A stretch of 64,000 nucleotides of DNA from Gavia stellata (Eukaryota > Chordata > Aves > Gaviiformes > Gaviidae), in the NCBI RefSeq assembly GCF_030936135.1, contig NC_082637.1, positions 10,429,001 through 10,493,000 on the forward strand. The letters are read 5' to 3'. Shown here in pieces: positions 1 through 13,200 of this stretch (position 1 is the first letter of the stretch; each line of letters opens with the position of its first letter). The position numbers and the translations under genes are program-made. The notes below the pieces were generated by a model. The model had not been told where the DNA came from. It saw only the letters and a list, made by a program, of their open reading frames with translations, and did not search any database.

Positions 1-89
1 AGTAGTTAAGAGAGTATCGCTGGGTATTTATGGTCAAAATGTTTTTTCCCATGTACACTACATTGTATTTTTCAACTCTGAAGTTCAAA

Positions 90-1110
90 AACCATTTTGT
101 TGCTCAATCAGTATCACAAGCTCCTTCTGCAGCTCTGCACAGTTGACTTCAGTTTTGATTATTGGGCATAGTTTTGTGCCATCAGCAAACTTTATTAGTT
201 CATTATTCACCACTTTTCCCAAGATCACTGTGTCAAACAGCACTGATGGTTGCTGGCACCTGCTGATAGCTTCACTTTGCTGTGATCACTGTCAACTTAT
301 TCCACCTCTTTGTTCCAGCCTGTGGGTGAAATCTCTCTCTTACTCTATGAGAACTGAGTTTCTTAAGGGCCTTGGTGGAAGAATCTTACCAAAAGCCTGT
401 TGCAAACATCAACACCAGGTCTAGATGATCTCACCACATGTATGCGCTCATTGATGCCATCACGGATGTCAAGCATTCCCACTACAAAAGCTGTATTGAC
501 TTTTCTCTTATTTATCTGTGTGTCTGCAAATTCTGTTCTTTGTTTCTACTGACTTGCCTGATGCTGAAATCAAACCAAGTGACCTGTGTTTCCCCAGTGC
601 AAGGATCCCTCTTAAGATGGACGTAATTGTCATAACGCAGTCCTTCGGTGTTGAGGCTGCTTTAGATAATAGTTTACATACTCCTTAGAAGTTTAAAAAA
701 AATGTCATCTTTACTTTCCTTTAACTCAGTGTGAATGCCATCTGGGCTGGTCATTTGCCACAGACTGTTTATTTTTTCCCTAAAAGTTCCTCTGTTGATG
801 ATTTTGTCTGATAACATTCTTCAGACTGCAGGGAGTGACTGCCATGTAAGGACCTGCCTGACCATGTCTGAAGTAAACACCAGCACCAATAATCCTTTCA
901 GCCTTTCAACCCTGCCCTGCCTTGGTTGTCCTTCTTACATTTACATCAGTTACTTATTGGCCTCCTTACCCCCACCAAGTTCCTACTTCAGATTGAAAAT
1001 TTCTATTAGTAGTTTTTTATGCTTTCTCTAGTTTGTTCCTCTAAATCTTTTTCTCATATGTTTTATTATGGCTTTTGTTATTAAACATGCCAGGATCTCT
1101 GGGGTTTTTT
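90..1110 (-). mobile_element. Very old CR1/L3-like LINE remnant
   Basis: Read on the minus strand, this stretch follows the order of a reverse-transcriptase region from an ancient CR1/L3-type LINE. On the plus strand I see the worn complement of familiar segments: a 'gccatcagcaaacttt' block (about 179-195), a 'ctgcaaattctgttctt' block (about 525-541) and a 'gaatgccatctgggctgg' block (about 733-750), with the expected spacing. No long reading frame survives, so it is far older than the two CR1 copies further right. The ends are vague and it may start before the window. The match is from memory of the family consensus, so family rank (CR1 or L3) is uncertain. Confidence 0.5.
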
Positions 1111-1530
1111 TTTATTTTCCTTGCTTGGAAATGACTGTCCATTTGAAAGTTTCATTTTTAAAAGAATTTTGAAGAGCATTGCTGTTCAACTCAGCCAGCA
1201 GATTTTTGTTTTGTTCCCTGTGTACAGTCCCTGATGGTATATGTTCCCCTCTAAAGAATCATTGTGTTACCTACATGTTAGCAGCAAGCATCATGTGCCC
1301 CCATGTTATCTACCAGCCTTTTGCACTTTTGAGCTGCTCCCTTCTACCAGCTTTCTTCGTTTTATGCATGTCTCAGTTTTCAGAGACTCACCTCACCAAA
1401 GGTCCAGGAACCTCAACACTGCAAGTGAAGTGCCTTCCTCTGAGATTTGTATAGCTCCTCAGCAGTGTATGACACCAAGTTATTAACAGATTTTTATCTT
1501 CACACCGTATCTCAGATCCAGAAGAATAAC

Positions 1531-1623
1531 CACCATTTTACAGCTTGGGAACAGAGGTCTAGCTAAACTTTGCTTGGTTCAACATTACGTGGGACGGTGG
1601 CAGCAAAGCTGGGGCCATAATCC
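1531..1623 (+). mobile_element. MIR-like SINE fragment
   Basis: The stretch runs from 'ccattttacag' through 'gggaacagagg' to 'cagcaaagctgggg', the order of the MIR/CORE-SINE core on its sense strand. It is strongly diverged, has no tRNA-like head and no visible target duplication. Confidence 0.4.
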
Positions 1624-4040
1624 TTCTCCTCTGAACTGTGCTCCAAGTGTCTTCCCTACCAACAGTGCTGCCTCTCATGATGTTGAGCTCTCGGTAAGGC
1701 TGGCTATCAACAGCAGGATTTTCCTTGTGATGTTTTGTGCGATCCTTGCCAAGATGTGGGCCTGTGTCCATCATACAGGTTCACCATTCACTACCCATAC
1801 ATTATTGCTTTCCGGAGATTGAGATGTTGCTCTCTAAGTGAGCAACCTACAATTAGGTACAGGTAACTGGCAGCAATCATTGCACATGTCCTATACAGTC
1901 ATAAGGAGTAGACCCACAAATAAAGCTGGAGCATATTTACTTTGGGATACCCATCAGGCACCAAGAATCCTTACTCAGGAGGCAAAATGACATTTTTTCC
2001 TCAACACTGCCAAGTCCCACTCTCCAGCAGCCCTGCAAATAAGGCCATCACCCTAACATTTTGGGAATGTTTACCTGGGGCAAGCAGAGCATCCAGTGTA
2101 CTCCCTGGGGATGGGACTCAGCGCCTCTGGAAAATGCCAGCCTTACCCACAGAGCCTGAGTAGATGCCTGCTTTGAGCTGCTCATGCTTGAACATTGTGG
2201 ACTCTTCGTATTTTTAGGAACAAAATAAACAATTTCTAGCAAAGGCACTTGATGCCAGCATGTTTGTCCTATAATACTGCCACTCCGTCTGGTTACAAGA
2301 AAGAAAAGCAAGCAAATATAGTCCCCTGCCTTTCTGCAGCATGGCCACCCTTGGGACATGCTGTTCCTTGTAGTATTAGGATCAAAAACCGTGCAATGTT
2401 CCTAATTAAGGTAATGCCACCAGGAAAGCCTTGGTTACCAGTAATCCCAGTCTGGCTGGGAAAGTTTCTGCTGTTGCTAAGCAGTGTCTGTGATGGTTTG
2501 ATCAAAGTCATTTGCAAAACGTTTGGGGATGGGTCGCTCCCTCTAAAGGCTCTGTGGAAGGAAGGGGTAAGTCAGAGCTGAGCAAGCACAGGTTCCCAAA
2601 ACACTCCAGGTCACCCAAGAACTCAGCATTGGCTTTGGCCTCTTTTGCCCTCCCTGGTGGGGTTCTTAACTTTAAAAAACCCTTTGATAAGCTCAATTTC
2701 CTTTGCCAAGTAAGTGTTTTCTGAAAGGAGAAGATGACTGCTGAGTCACAGTCAGGAATTTACCTTTTCCTGCTTCTACTCATCCTCGATGGCATGCATC
2801 CATCCTCTCATAGGGACTGCTTCGTGAGGACATCCCACAGCCCAGGAGAGCTCCCAAATGTGGCTTTTCCTTGGTACCACCATATGACTTGGGTCATCCC
2901 AAGTCATCCAGGCTGTGGCAACAGTGGCTTGGAGAAATGTCTCCAAGCTGTCCCTGCTGCTTCCACCCAACATGAGCACAGCAATAAGGGTACATGCGCC
3001 GTGGCTGAGAAACCTTGGAGCCAGCAGTGCCATAGCCTGAGTTATGGTTAGGCAAACCAGAGACCTTCCTGCTCAGGTTAATCTGCCTCCACCGTTCGCC
3101 ACTGCAGGTGATCGTATCTTCTCTATGGAGCATGCACCAATGGAGACTGACCCACACCGTTCTCATACACATTACATATGTTTGCCTCCTTGCATAACTT
3201 GGAATACCAGCTCTCCCAGGATTTAGGGTCCTCTCATTGGACTACTGCTGCAGTTCAAGGGACATCAGGTGGGAAGAGAATGTGGAAGACTCCCATCGTC
3301 TCAAGTTCCTCTGCCAGCAATTTGGTCTCTGCCCTATCTCTAAAAAGAGCTGTGAGGGACTCCAGCTCCTACCAGAAATGGCCCCAGTAGAAAAGAAGAA
3401 AAATTAACCAGAGAACGTGGGGAAAGCCATCTTCAGCTGCTCAGACACTGTGGTGATAGGGACAACACCACTCCCTACTGTGGTACTGATTATGCGACCT
3501 TCTTCCTTCAGGAAAGCACAACATCTAACCTCCCCTGCCCTCCTGCCCTCACTGCTGGGCCTCACACTGGTAATGCAGAGCTGCCACCCTCTTCTATCCG
3601 GATCCCTCACCAGGATTCAAATTCAGGACTAAATGTAGAGTGGGGCTCTTGTAGCACATCTACAAAACCAGGCAGTCTAGAAAGACGTTGGATGAAGGCA
3701 GAAGAGACTTTCATGTGACTAGCCATAGCAGCAGGAGCAATTCATTGTGATGGCCTGAGGTTATCATATTCTGCCATGATGCCTCTTCTGAACATGAGGG
3801 GAAGCTGCTTCTGAGCTGCCCTGGGCCCCGGAGCCCAGCAGGCTGTTCCCACCTCCTGCAGAGGGTCAAGACCAGATGACAGAAATGAGAAGATGCAGTA
3901 GCAGAAGAGGGCAGTTCCCAGTTAAGGCAGGAGGGTTCCCCTCCATGCAGATGGAGCTCTGTGCAAGACATTGCCCTGTAGTAAGATCACTCTCAGGAAC
4001 ATCACATTGAACCTAACTGAAGCAAGCAGCTTGAGATGCT
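1624..4040. other. Intergenic, no gene recognised
   Basis: Only short chance reading frames occur on either strand, with no protein family I recognise and no convincing splice-site pairs. No recent repeat is seen. Confidence 0.5.
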
Positions 4041-5062
4041 ATCATAGAATCATAAAATCGTTTAGGTTGGAAAAGAACTTTAAGATCATCAAGTCCAACC
4101 ATAAACCTAACACTGCCACGTCCACCACTAAACCATGTCCCTAAGCACCTCATCCACGTCTTTTAAACACCTCCAGGGTTGGTGACTCAACCACCTCCCT
4201 GGGCAGCCTGGTCCAATGTCTGACAACCCTTTCAATGAAGAAGTTTTTCCTAATATCCAATCTAAACCTCCCCTGGTGCAACTTGAGGCCATTTCCTCTT
4301 GTCCTGTTGCTTGTCACCTGGGAGAAGAGACGAGCACCCACCTCTCTGCAACGCCCTTTCAGGTAGTTATAGAGAGTGATAAGGTCTCCCCTCAGCCTCC
4401 TCTTCTCCAGGCTAAACAACTGCAGCTCTCTCAAACACTCTTCATAAGACTTGTGCTCCAGACCCCCAACGGCTTCGTTGCCCTTCTCTGGACAAGCTCC
4501 AGCACCTCAATGTCCTTCTTGGAGTGAGGGGCCCAAAACTGAACAAAGCATTCGAGGTGCGGCCTCACCAGCGCCGAGTACAGGGGCACAATCACCTCCC
4601 TGCTCCTGATGGCCACATTATTTCTGATACAGGCCAGGATGCCGTTGGCCTTCTTGGCCACCTGGGCACACTGCTGGCTCATATTCAGCCGGCTGTCGAC
4701 CAACACCCCCAGGTCCTTTTCTGCGGGGGAGCTTTCCAGCCACTTGTCCCCAAGCCTGTAGCGTTGCATGGGGTTGTTGTGACCCAAGTGCAGGACCCGG
4801 CACTTGGCCTTGTTGAACCTCATACAATTGGCCTCGGCCCATCGATCCAGCCTGTCCAGATCCCTCTGCAGAGCCTTCTACCCTCGAGCAGATCAACACT
4901 CCCGCCCAACTTGGTGTCGTCTGCAAACTTGCTGAGGGAGCACTCAATCCCCTCGTCCAGGTCATTGACAAAGATATTAAACAAGACCAGCCCCAGTACT
5001 GAGTCCTGGGAAACACCACTTATGACCGGCTGCCAACTGGATTTTCCTCCATTCACCACATG
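4041..5062 (-). mobile_element. CR1 LINE, 5'-truncated
   Basis: A chicken-repeat-1 non-LTR retrotransposon on the minus strand. Its 3' end lies at 4041, where the plus strand shows the complement of the CR1 tail (repeats of 'atcatagaat', then 'ttaggttggaaaag'). Minus-strand frames give the C-terminal half of the reverse transcriptase: the FADD catalytic motif with TKLGG (about 4905-4930), then [16 protein letters not shown] (about 4770-4815), [14 protein letters not shown] and RRLRGDL. The 5' part (endonuclease and early RT) is missing, with truncation near 5062. The reading frame shifts near 4860-4880 and again around 4430, so it is dead. It is fairly well preserved, so moderately young for an avian CR1. 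Confidence 0.93.
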
Positions 5063-8000
5063 TATATGGTGTACAGACAAACAGGGCGCTGAATAAGTGA
5101 GCAGGAGCAGACTTGAATGCAGCCCAGCAGTAACTCCTTCTCATGAAAAGATCTCCCTCCATCCAGTGGAGCAATGCTCCAATGGAGCAAGCCCCTGCTC
5201 GAACAAATGTCCACGACAGGTCAGTGGATGTGGCCAATTTACCTATGGAGAGAGTGACGCTAGATGGAGCCTGGTGAGTCCCTGTTGGTGAGCAAACAGG
5301 CGTCTGCCCTTCGGGCCCAGCAGAACAGGCAGAACTGGAGCTGGGTGAGCAGCTACCTGGCAACTGGGAGCTCTGGGTTTATGGCAGCACCATTTCCATC
5401 ACCTCGGGCAGCAGATCAGCTCTTATCAAGCTGTGTCATAGTCAACAAGGCCTATTGGTAACTGCCAGTAATTAGCTGGCAAATGGCTTGTCAGTGCAAG
5501 TACCTGATTGCAAATACTTCTTGGTCTGCACTCAGTTTATTTTCCAGTAACATGTCTCTCCAAGAGTAGTTCCCACCTGTTGCTTCTGGCAACCATATTG
5601 GGCTATGCACTTTCTTAAGAATATCTTGCTTCTGGTTCACCGACAAGGCTTCATAGCTTTCCGCATTACTGCAAGGTCCACTTTTGACCAAGTATCTCAG
5701 CAAAGGCCTCCAAAGGAGCAGAGCAGCCATAGGAAAAGAAGGAAGGTTTTGGTATGGAAAAACACATGGATAAATGATGGGAAGCAGGGGACGTTGGTGA
5801 AGTCAACACGAAGCTGATGCATGTAGGTAAAACAAGTCCCTGGGAGGGTATGATGAAGGTCTATAAAGTCCAGAGAGGTCTGGAGAGGATGGGCAGGGGC
5901 TGACTGGTCAAGGACTGATCCCAAATGGGACAAGGGGTGCCAAGGGAAGGATCACAGCATGCAGGAGGTGACTCTGCAACTAGCAGCTGTGCATCCTTGC
6001 TGCCAGGGAAAGCCTGCGCAAGCCGAGGGAGGGGATCTGATAGCATCTGAAGAGTTAAACACACAGGGGTCAGGAAATCCCCTGAGCAGAAAGTAGTTGG
6101 AGGCTCAAAAAGTATATGGGGGAGGAGAAGTATCAGACAAGCTTGGCCTTTCTGCCTCTTCAACTCTTAGGGCTGCCTTAGGTGAGTGGGGTGTGAGGGG
6201 TCAGGGAGCAGCCAGCACTGTACATGGGATTGAGAGGTAGGAGAGCGGCTCCCCGGGATATGGGATCGTGCCAGGGTGCCAAGCAGAACCACTGCCAGCC
6301 TCACACTCAGTGCATGAGAATCGAGAGTTAGTGTTAAATGCGGTGTTATTGCAGCAGTTTTCTTTCTGCTTCTACATGCACAGATCCTGCTGGTGCCTAA
6401 TTTCCCACCACCCATCATACCTCACTGGGTTACTGTTAAGCTTGACTTCTTAAGAAGGCGCTTCACCTCCCTCCCTTCTTGGAGGGACTTTCCAAAGAAA
6501 CAACTGTCAGAAACAGCTTAGGCAATTCCAGGATTTCCAGTTTCCAGCAGGAAGCTGAACCCTCTAAGGTCTATCAAAAGCAAGCACCTCTGTCCTGCCG
6601 GCAGCCTTAAAACTCAGCAGCCCCAAACAGGATGGGATGGGGAGAGGCTGCTGTAGGGGGATATCAGCCCCAAGCAAGAATAAGTTTGCTCTCTGCTCTT
6701 TGAGCTTGCTTTGGGCATTGCCAGGTATTGGGAAGATAAATTCCTTTCCTGCAAAACAGTTGTGGTCTTATTAGTGGTCTGGCTGAAATGCAGTGGCTGA
6801 TCATGCAATTGCACCGAAAGCATTTCACTGGAAAGGAAAAGAAATGTACTGTGGAAATGTCCTGTGATCCTCCTTAATTTACTAATAAAACATAGCCATG
6901 GAGCTCCTGTCATGCGGCAGCAGTAAAGAACCACTTTCTTCTAACACCAGACAAGATCTGTATTAAAGCGAGAGAAAGAGCAAGACGCTGAAGACTGTTC
7001 TGCTCTCCTGGCATCCCACCATGGTGCCACCTCCACGTCCTAACCAGATCTCCCGTAACTTTTAAAAGGTGCACCTGTATCTTCACCCCTCACTAGCACA
7101 GAGACATACCCTCACCCTGGGGCTTTAAAAAAAGTGAGATTCAATTCACTGGATTTACTTTAATTGGCAAGATCTGGGGTGCAAAAAACATCAGTAGATG
7201 GAGCAAAACTCAAACCTGTAGGAGCACAAATGTCTCCTTTGACCTGGCTGCAGAGCAAACTGAGGGCTAGCTGCTCAAAACAGCCCAGCGAACACACACT
7301 TAGAGGTTGTGGAGCAAAGAGTGGAAAATAAAAGGCATTATGGTCAGAGCTGCCAGTCTGAGGTTTGTATTTAAGTAATAAACATACCAGCCGTACAGCC
7401 CAAATAGTTTAGTCCTCTGGTTTAGGGAGCTTGAAAAGTTCTGAGCAGGTAACCTGCAAAACTGCAGGGCTGTCCTCTTTGCAGCTTCGGGGACTGAATG
7501 AGCCTTGAAGCACTTCAGGGATTTATTTCAATGAGTCCCTTTCAACCCGGCATCACAGGCATAATAAAAAGTGAATAACTTTTTAGCACAGGGGCTTTGC
7601 CCTTTTTTAAAGAAAGGAGATGTTGCCCACTGCCCATGATGGGATGGGTGAGACCGTGAGTAGCACCACTCCGGCTCTGCAGGCTGATCCTAGGCAGGAC
7701 TTCTGCTTTCCTCATATACCCATGCATGTCAAAAACAAGGCTGCTTTGATTCAAAATCCTCCTGTGTACAGGCGGGATACAGGATTCGAGCGACCTCAGC
7801 AAGGAGCTGACTGTTAACGTGAGCCACTACCAAGTCTGCTCCTCCATGATGAGAGGTGCAGACTCTGCAGCTTCCCAGCACATCCCGCTCCCAGCCGACC
7901 GCCACAGGAGCAGGACTAACACAATGAGTTCCCGCTCCCCTTCCCACCACCCTCTCCCATGCTGCCAGCACGGTCTGAGCCCACTCACCTCTGTCGGGAA

Positions 8001-10088
8001 GGAGCAGCCAGGGCAGGCAGCAAACACACTGCTTGGGAGGTCGTTTAGTGCCTGCTTCACCCCCAGAGCGGGTTTATTCATTCACTACTCTTAGCAGTTT
8101 AAAAGCACTTTATAAAAGCAGCCAGCATGATGCCATGGTGTCCCTGGCCAAGCCTTCCCAGCACCTTGCCAGCCTGTCCCTCACTCTCCCATTCCCCCGT
8201 GTTTAATCGCATTTTAAATGCTGCCTTGAAATGTGCCCGTAGGCACTTGTTTTACAGCTGGTGGGTTCAGAGCTTTGCAGCCCAAGCAACACTTTAGCAA
8301 GAAAGTGGGTTAAAACCTGGGAGGTTGTTCGCTTCCCGCTTTCCAGCTATCCCGAAAGAGGAGAAACTTACCCTCAAGCCAAGGAAGGAGGCAAATACAG
8401 CCTAGGCTCAGCCTGAAAAGCTCCATGGTCTGCCAGCACAGGGAGGGGGAAGGAGCCCCCAAAGCCTCTTGCCCACGAGGATTGCCAAGCAGCTCACTTT
8501 TCCCCCTTCCTCTGTCATTCACAGCAGAAAAACCTGCTGGGAAGAGAAAAACTGTTTCGTCTTAGCGCTGGAGACTTGGCAGCTGGCTTATCAGCAAAGG
8601 ATCAGCTTGGAGACGAGGTCCCGCTCAGTGGTTATCCCTTAGGAGAAATCATATGACGAGCCAGGATGGGGGGGACACTGGACCGAGATGCTCACAGCCA
8701 CTGAGCTCAGCTCCTTAGCAGCAGCGGTTGCTCCCAGCAGTGAGAGCCGAATGCTAAGCAGGCTGGCGGGCTGCCTTTGCAGAGGAGGACACAGGGCTTG
8801 CCTGGCAAGGCAAAATTTGGTGGGAGTGCCCGGTGGGGCGTGGGATGTGTCTGCTGAAACCCTGCACTTGACTGTTCCATCACTGGGTCATTTTCTCTTT
8901 AGGGAGAAATATCCCTGCCGAGATGAGTTTAAGCACAGTTATAGGTCACAGCGGAGATAAAACCTCACAATCTGGCTGCAGGGATCCTGGAGCCGGAGGG
9001 TGATGGGGGGGCGAGCTGAGCTCCTGGCTGGGGACCAGGGCCCTGATGCAAGTCTGCCCTGATGCTCCTCCTGAGGGTCACTCGGGTTGAGTTTGGCTTT
9101 TCATGCACCAGTCCGGGCTCTGCACAGGTGGAAAACATCACATCCCTCCCCGAGGGATGGCAGCAGTAAAGGCTGTTGGGTGAAACAGCAGCAGGGGAAG
9201 CCAGAGATATAATTTTGCTAGTGAGGTGCTCCCATTCAGCCACATCCTCTCCGCACGTGTCTGTCCCACCTGCTTGCTGGTGTCGTTCTCACCCAGGTAT
9301 ATCATTAGCCATTTTGCATAAAAATCATGGCTTCACTTTTACTTTGGGGTTGAGTCCTGGATGGCACCAATGCCGCACCTCCCCGCTCTGCCCATGAGAC
9401 CAGGAGTCACTTCAAGAGCTGGGAGCTGCTTCGTTTAGCCGCCAAGCTGTCAAACTAAAACAGCACAGTGTCAGCATCCATGCATGGGCACGGGCTCGGG
9501 TCAGAGCCTTGCGAAGGGGCAGTTCCCTCCGTGCCCAGTCCCAGGCTGATGGCTCCCAGCTTTCCCCCTCTCAGAGTGGGGATCTGGCTTCGAACCAGAC
9601 TGGCTTCTTCCCAGGTGGATGCAGATACGGTGAGGGATATTCTACAGCCAAACAAAAGGGGAGGTTGGGGTAAGTTCTTGCCCTGGTGAGGTTGATCCTG
9701 CCTGGCTGTAGTACTGAACTCAAGAAAAATACCACAGAACTGGTTTCTTTGGGATTACTGGTTTCTTTTCCCCATGGGAACATGTCAAGTTGCACTAAAT
9801 ACCAGGCATTTTTGATTTAAAAAAGCACAGATGTTAAACTCTCCTCCGCATGACTGGGGTTGAAAATGCAAACGTTCTCTACCGCGTTCGCTGAGCAAGC
9901 GTGTCTCTCCCACAGGAGAAGGAAGAGAGGGAAGAGGTTGGGGTGGAGGTGTCTCCCTGACGGATGGAGAGCGTCACAGCAAATATCCTGGTGAAAAGGT
10001 CGCTGTGCTTTTCTGCCATGGATCCTGCTATTGCTCTGACCCTGGGAGCTGGTACACCTCCTGTTTTTCTCCTCCTGGCCCTTCCATC

Positions 10089-10204
10089 CATTTCACACAA
10101 GGGAAACTAAGGCACAGAGAGTCTGTGATCTGCCCAAAGCCATGAAGGCTGTCTCTGAGCTCCTGAATCCCAGATTTCTCCCAATCCACTGGATCGCAGT
10201 TGCT
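10089..10204 (+). mobile_element. MIR SINE fragment
   Basis: The best MIR match in the window: 'gggaaactaaggcacagaga', then 'ctgcccaaagccatgaaggctgtc', then 'gaatcccagattt' and a tail near 'ccaatccact', in the order of the MIR sense strand. It is an ancient amniote SINE with heavy divergence and no target duplication left. Confidence 0.6.
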
Positions 10205-13200
10205 TTTTAACACCCAGAAAGCCTTTCCCTTTATGTGCTAGGAAGGTGTCCTCTTCCTGCCAGGTGGGGGGCTGTCAGGGGTCTTTGTTGCAGTTTTCCT
10301 GTGGGAAGGACCATACAGGGTCAGGCTACAGGTCTGGGTCCAGCAGGGACCCACAGAGGATGCTGAGGCAAAACTAAGAAAATGGTAAGTATGTCCCCTA
10401 CTCTTCTCCTGCCATTTTCAGCTCAGGATTTCCCAGTCCCAGTGTGTTTAGCAGATCTCCTGCCTCTGTGTGATGGGCAGCTCAGCTTTTGCCCTGGGCA
10501 AGTCCCTGTCACCTCCGTGGGGACAACTATCGTGTCCTCATTCCCACCGCTTCCCTTCTTTCTGCAGATATTTAACATTGCCAGGACCTTCCCTCTTATT
10601 CTGCATCTCCTCTGTTCCTGCTGGGGCCTTTTAAACTCTGTGTAAAGCCTTTAGGAAATCCAGGTGTTTTCTTGTCCAGGGTGTGATTCCAGCTTTTCAG
10701 AGGGTATCTTCTTGCTTCAAATAAGCTCTCCCATCTGCTGTTAAGCCACATTCATTTCCTTGCCCTAAGGAAAGGAAGGAAAGGAAGAAAAAGTATCCAA
10801 CTTTTCTTCTAGAGGGCATGTGCTGGTGCTTCTTTTCCAATGTGATGTCCTGAAGCACCTCCGCTCAGCTGTCCCCTGGATCTGGTGCCATCTCCTCGAG
10901 CTGGCATCGAGGGTGATGAGGGATGCCACAGAACAGAACCCAGCTGCTCTCCTTGCTGCCCACCGCCCTGCCCTTGAGCACTGGAATAGAGGTCTGCTCC
11001 ATCCGGAGATCTGCTCCATCCAGAGATGCAGCTTAATGCTGTATCCAAAGGCAAATCCTTTTTTTCTGGCTTTGGCAATCCTTAATGAGATACAGAACAT
11101 TCAGGATGCCACCGAACCCCACCCTAGCACCGGATTGAGGAGAGCCTAACCCAGAAACCAATGCCATTTTTAAGCCCTGGAGAAAAGGGGTCAGTCTAGC
11201 ACAGACCATGTCAGCACAGACCAAAGCGGATCAGTTGCACACTGAGATTTTTAGGGTTTCAGGACACCACTTTGGCCTTGTATTTATACATGCAAGAAAG
11301 TATTTGCATATGAAATTGCTCTGTAGCCTTAGAGCCCATTCTTCCATGGCGCATTGGCTTGCTTACAGCATGGCGTAGCCTCATGCGCAGGGATGCTTTC
11401 TCCAAATTGTTTCCACAGCTTTTCCCAGGCTGCCTCTAGGAGAGAGCAAGCTACTTTCCAGCTGTGGTCTCTCCCACGTGGAGCAGGATAGTCCTGTAAT
11501 TGCTGGCACTCAGTCACGTAATTTCCATGTTGGTTAGTCCTTGCTGACCCTAGTCCCATGGAGCAGCCTTGTTCTTGGCTCCATCGTCAGTTCGATGGCT
11601 GCATTGTTTTTTCTCGTTATTTTGCAGCTCATGGTGAATTTAATCAGAGTGTAGTGATGATCAAGTGAAACTTCATCTCCTGATGGGGACATGGTATTAC
11701 CTACCACATCTTCAAACACAGGGATCACTCACTGAACACCCAAATGCCTGGGTATCGTTTGGTGTCTGGTGTGGGACAGGTACTGCTTTCCGACACACAG
11801 CAGCTGGGAGAGCAAGTGGAGACAAACATTTCGCTAGCCATCCTGTGGGACACTCGGGAACAGCACAGCCATCCGATGGGCTTTCAACACAGCCTTGGAG
11901 CCAGCCAGACTCTGTGTGACACTGGGGACATCAGCAAGTGGCTTAAAATCTGAGCTCAATCCTGTACCCTCGGTGTCACCCGAGGACAGGGATGGCAAAA
12001 CTCACACAGGGTCCCTGGGGTGAGGAGGGCTGGGGCTCTGGGGAACTCTCCAGCTCAGTATTTTAGGGATGAAATCTTACTCTCTCCGTGGGCAACCTCC
12101 TTCGAGCAAAGGTGCAAATAATCATTAGCTTTCTTTTCAGCTGTCTGGCCTTTTGCAGGTTTTTCCGTCTGGGTGCCTGGTTCAAAGTGCTTGTGAAAGG
12201 ATCAGCTTCAGCCATGCTGGGTAATTTCTGAAGTCTCTCTTGCTTATGACCAGGCTGAGTTTTGGTGGTAAGACCTCTATCACATCCCTCTGGCTGCTGG
12301 CTGGCACTAATCACAATTCATTCCTCCATCCAAATCCACTTTGAAGATGGGCTTTCATTGCCTTAAAGCTGGATAAGTGCTGAGGCAAGCTGAGGGGTCT
12401 GGCCATCGCTGGGTTGTCTCTACAGTGAAACCTTTGATCACAGAAAAGCACTTGGCATCAAATGTATGGGAAAATAACCACAGTAAAGATCCTGTATCTC
12501 CAAGAAGGGATGCAGAAGGAAAAAGAGATTTTTACATACCAAAAGTCTCCTGTGGCTGGGAAGTGGAGCTGGTTTGGGATAAAGCAGCATCTCCAGAGAT
12601 GCCTGGGTTAGATGTGGTCCTCACAGCTCTGGTCCCATGTGAGCAGCAGGCTGACACTCTGGGGAGCCCAGAGCAGATGCCCTCAGCCTGCCCTAGAGCC
12701 TCATGTCCCACTGTGGGTGCATCAGTGCTGCAAGAAGTCCCACAGGGACAGGTATGAGACAAATTGCACAGGACCCCTCACCCTGGCAGGCAGTTGGCTT
12801 AACCCATGCAGAGCTTGAAGCATCCCTCAAGGACCTTCCTGGAGCTCATGGAAGGTTTCTGGCTTATTCTCACAAGAAAATAGCAACCAAGAGTGGTTCC
12901 CATCCTAGATGAAAGCCTTCAAGCTATTGACCCTCTTTATCTCGCTGTTGTTTTAGGCAGCTCCCAAGGGCTCCCTCTCCAAGCAGAGCCTCCAACCGAG
13001 CCTGGGTCTAAGTGGGAGAAAGCCCAGCTCAGACCCAAGTCCTTCACCTGGCATGAGCCCAGCTGACTTCTTTCAGAGCAGCCTGAGATGAAAGCACCCT
13101 TTTCCCCCTCCTTTTCCTATATTTCCACTGTCCCCTAGCCTGCTCACACGATTGCAGCTGTGGCACACAACGACCATTTTTCCCCTCATCTGTGCTCTGC

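Noticed and set aside
4524-5096. A 190-residue plus-strand frame
   Set aside because: Antisense of the CR1 reverse transcriptase.
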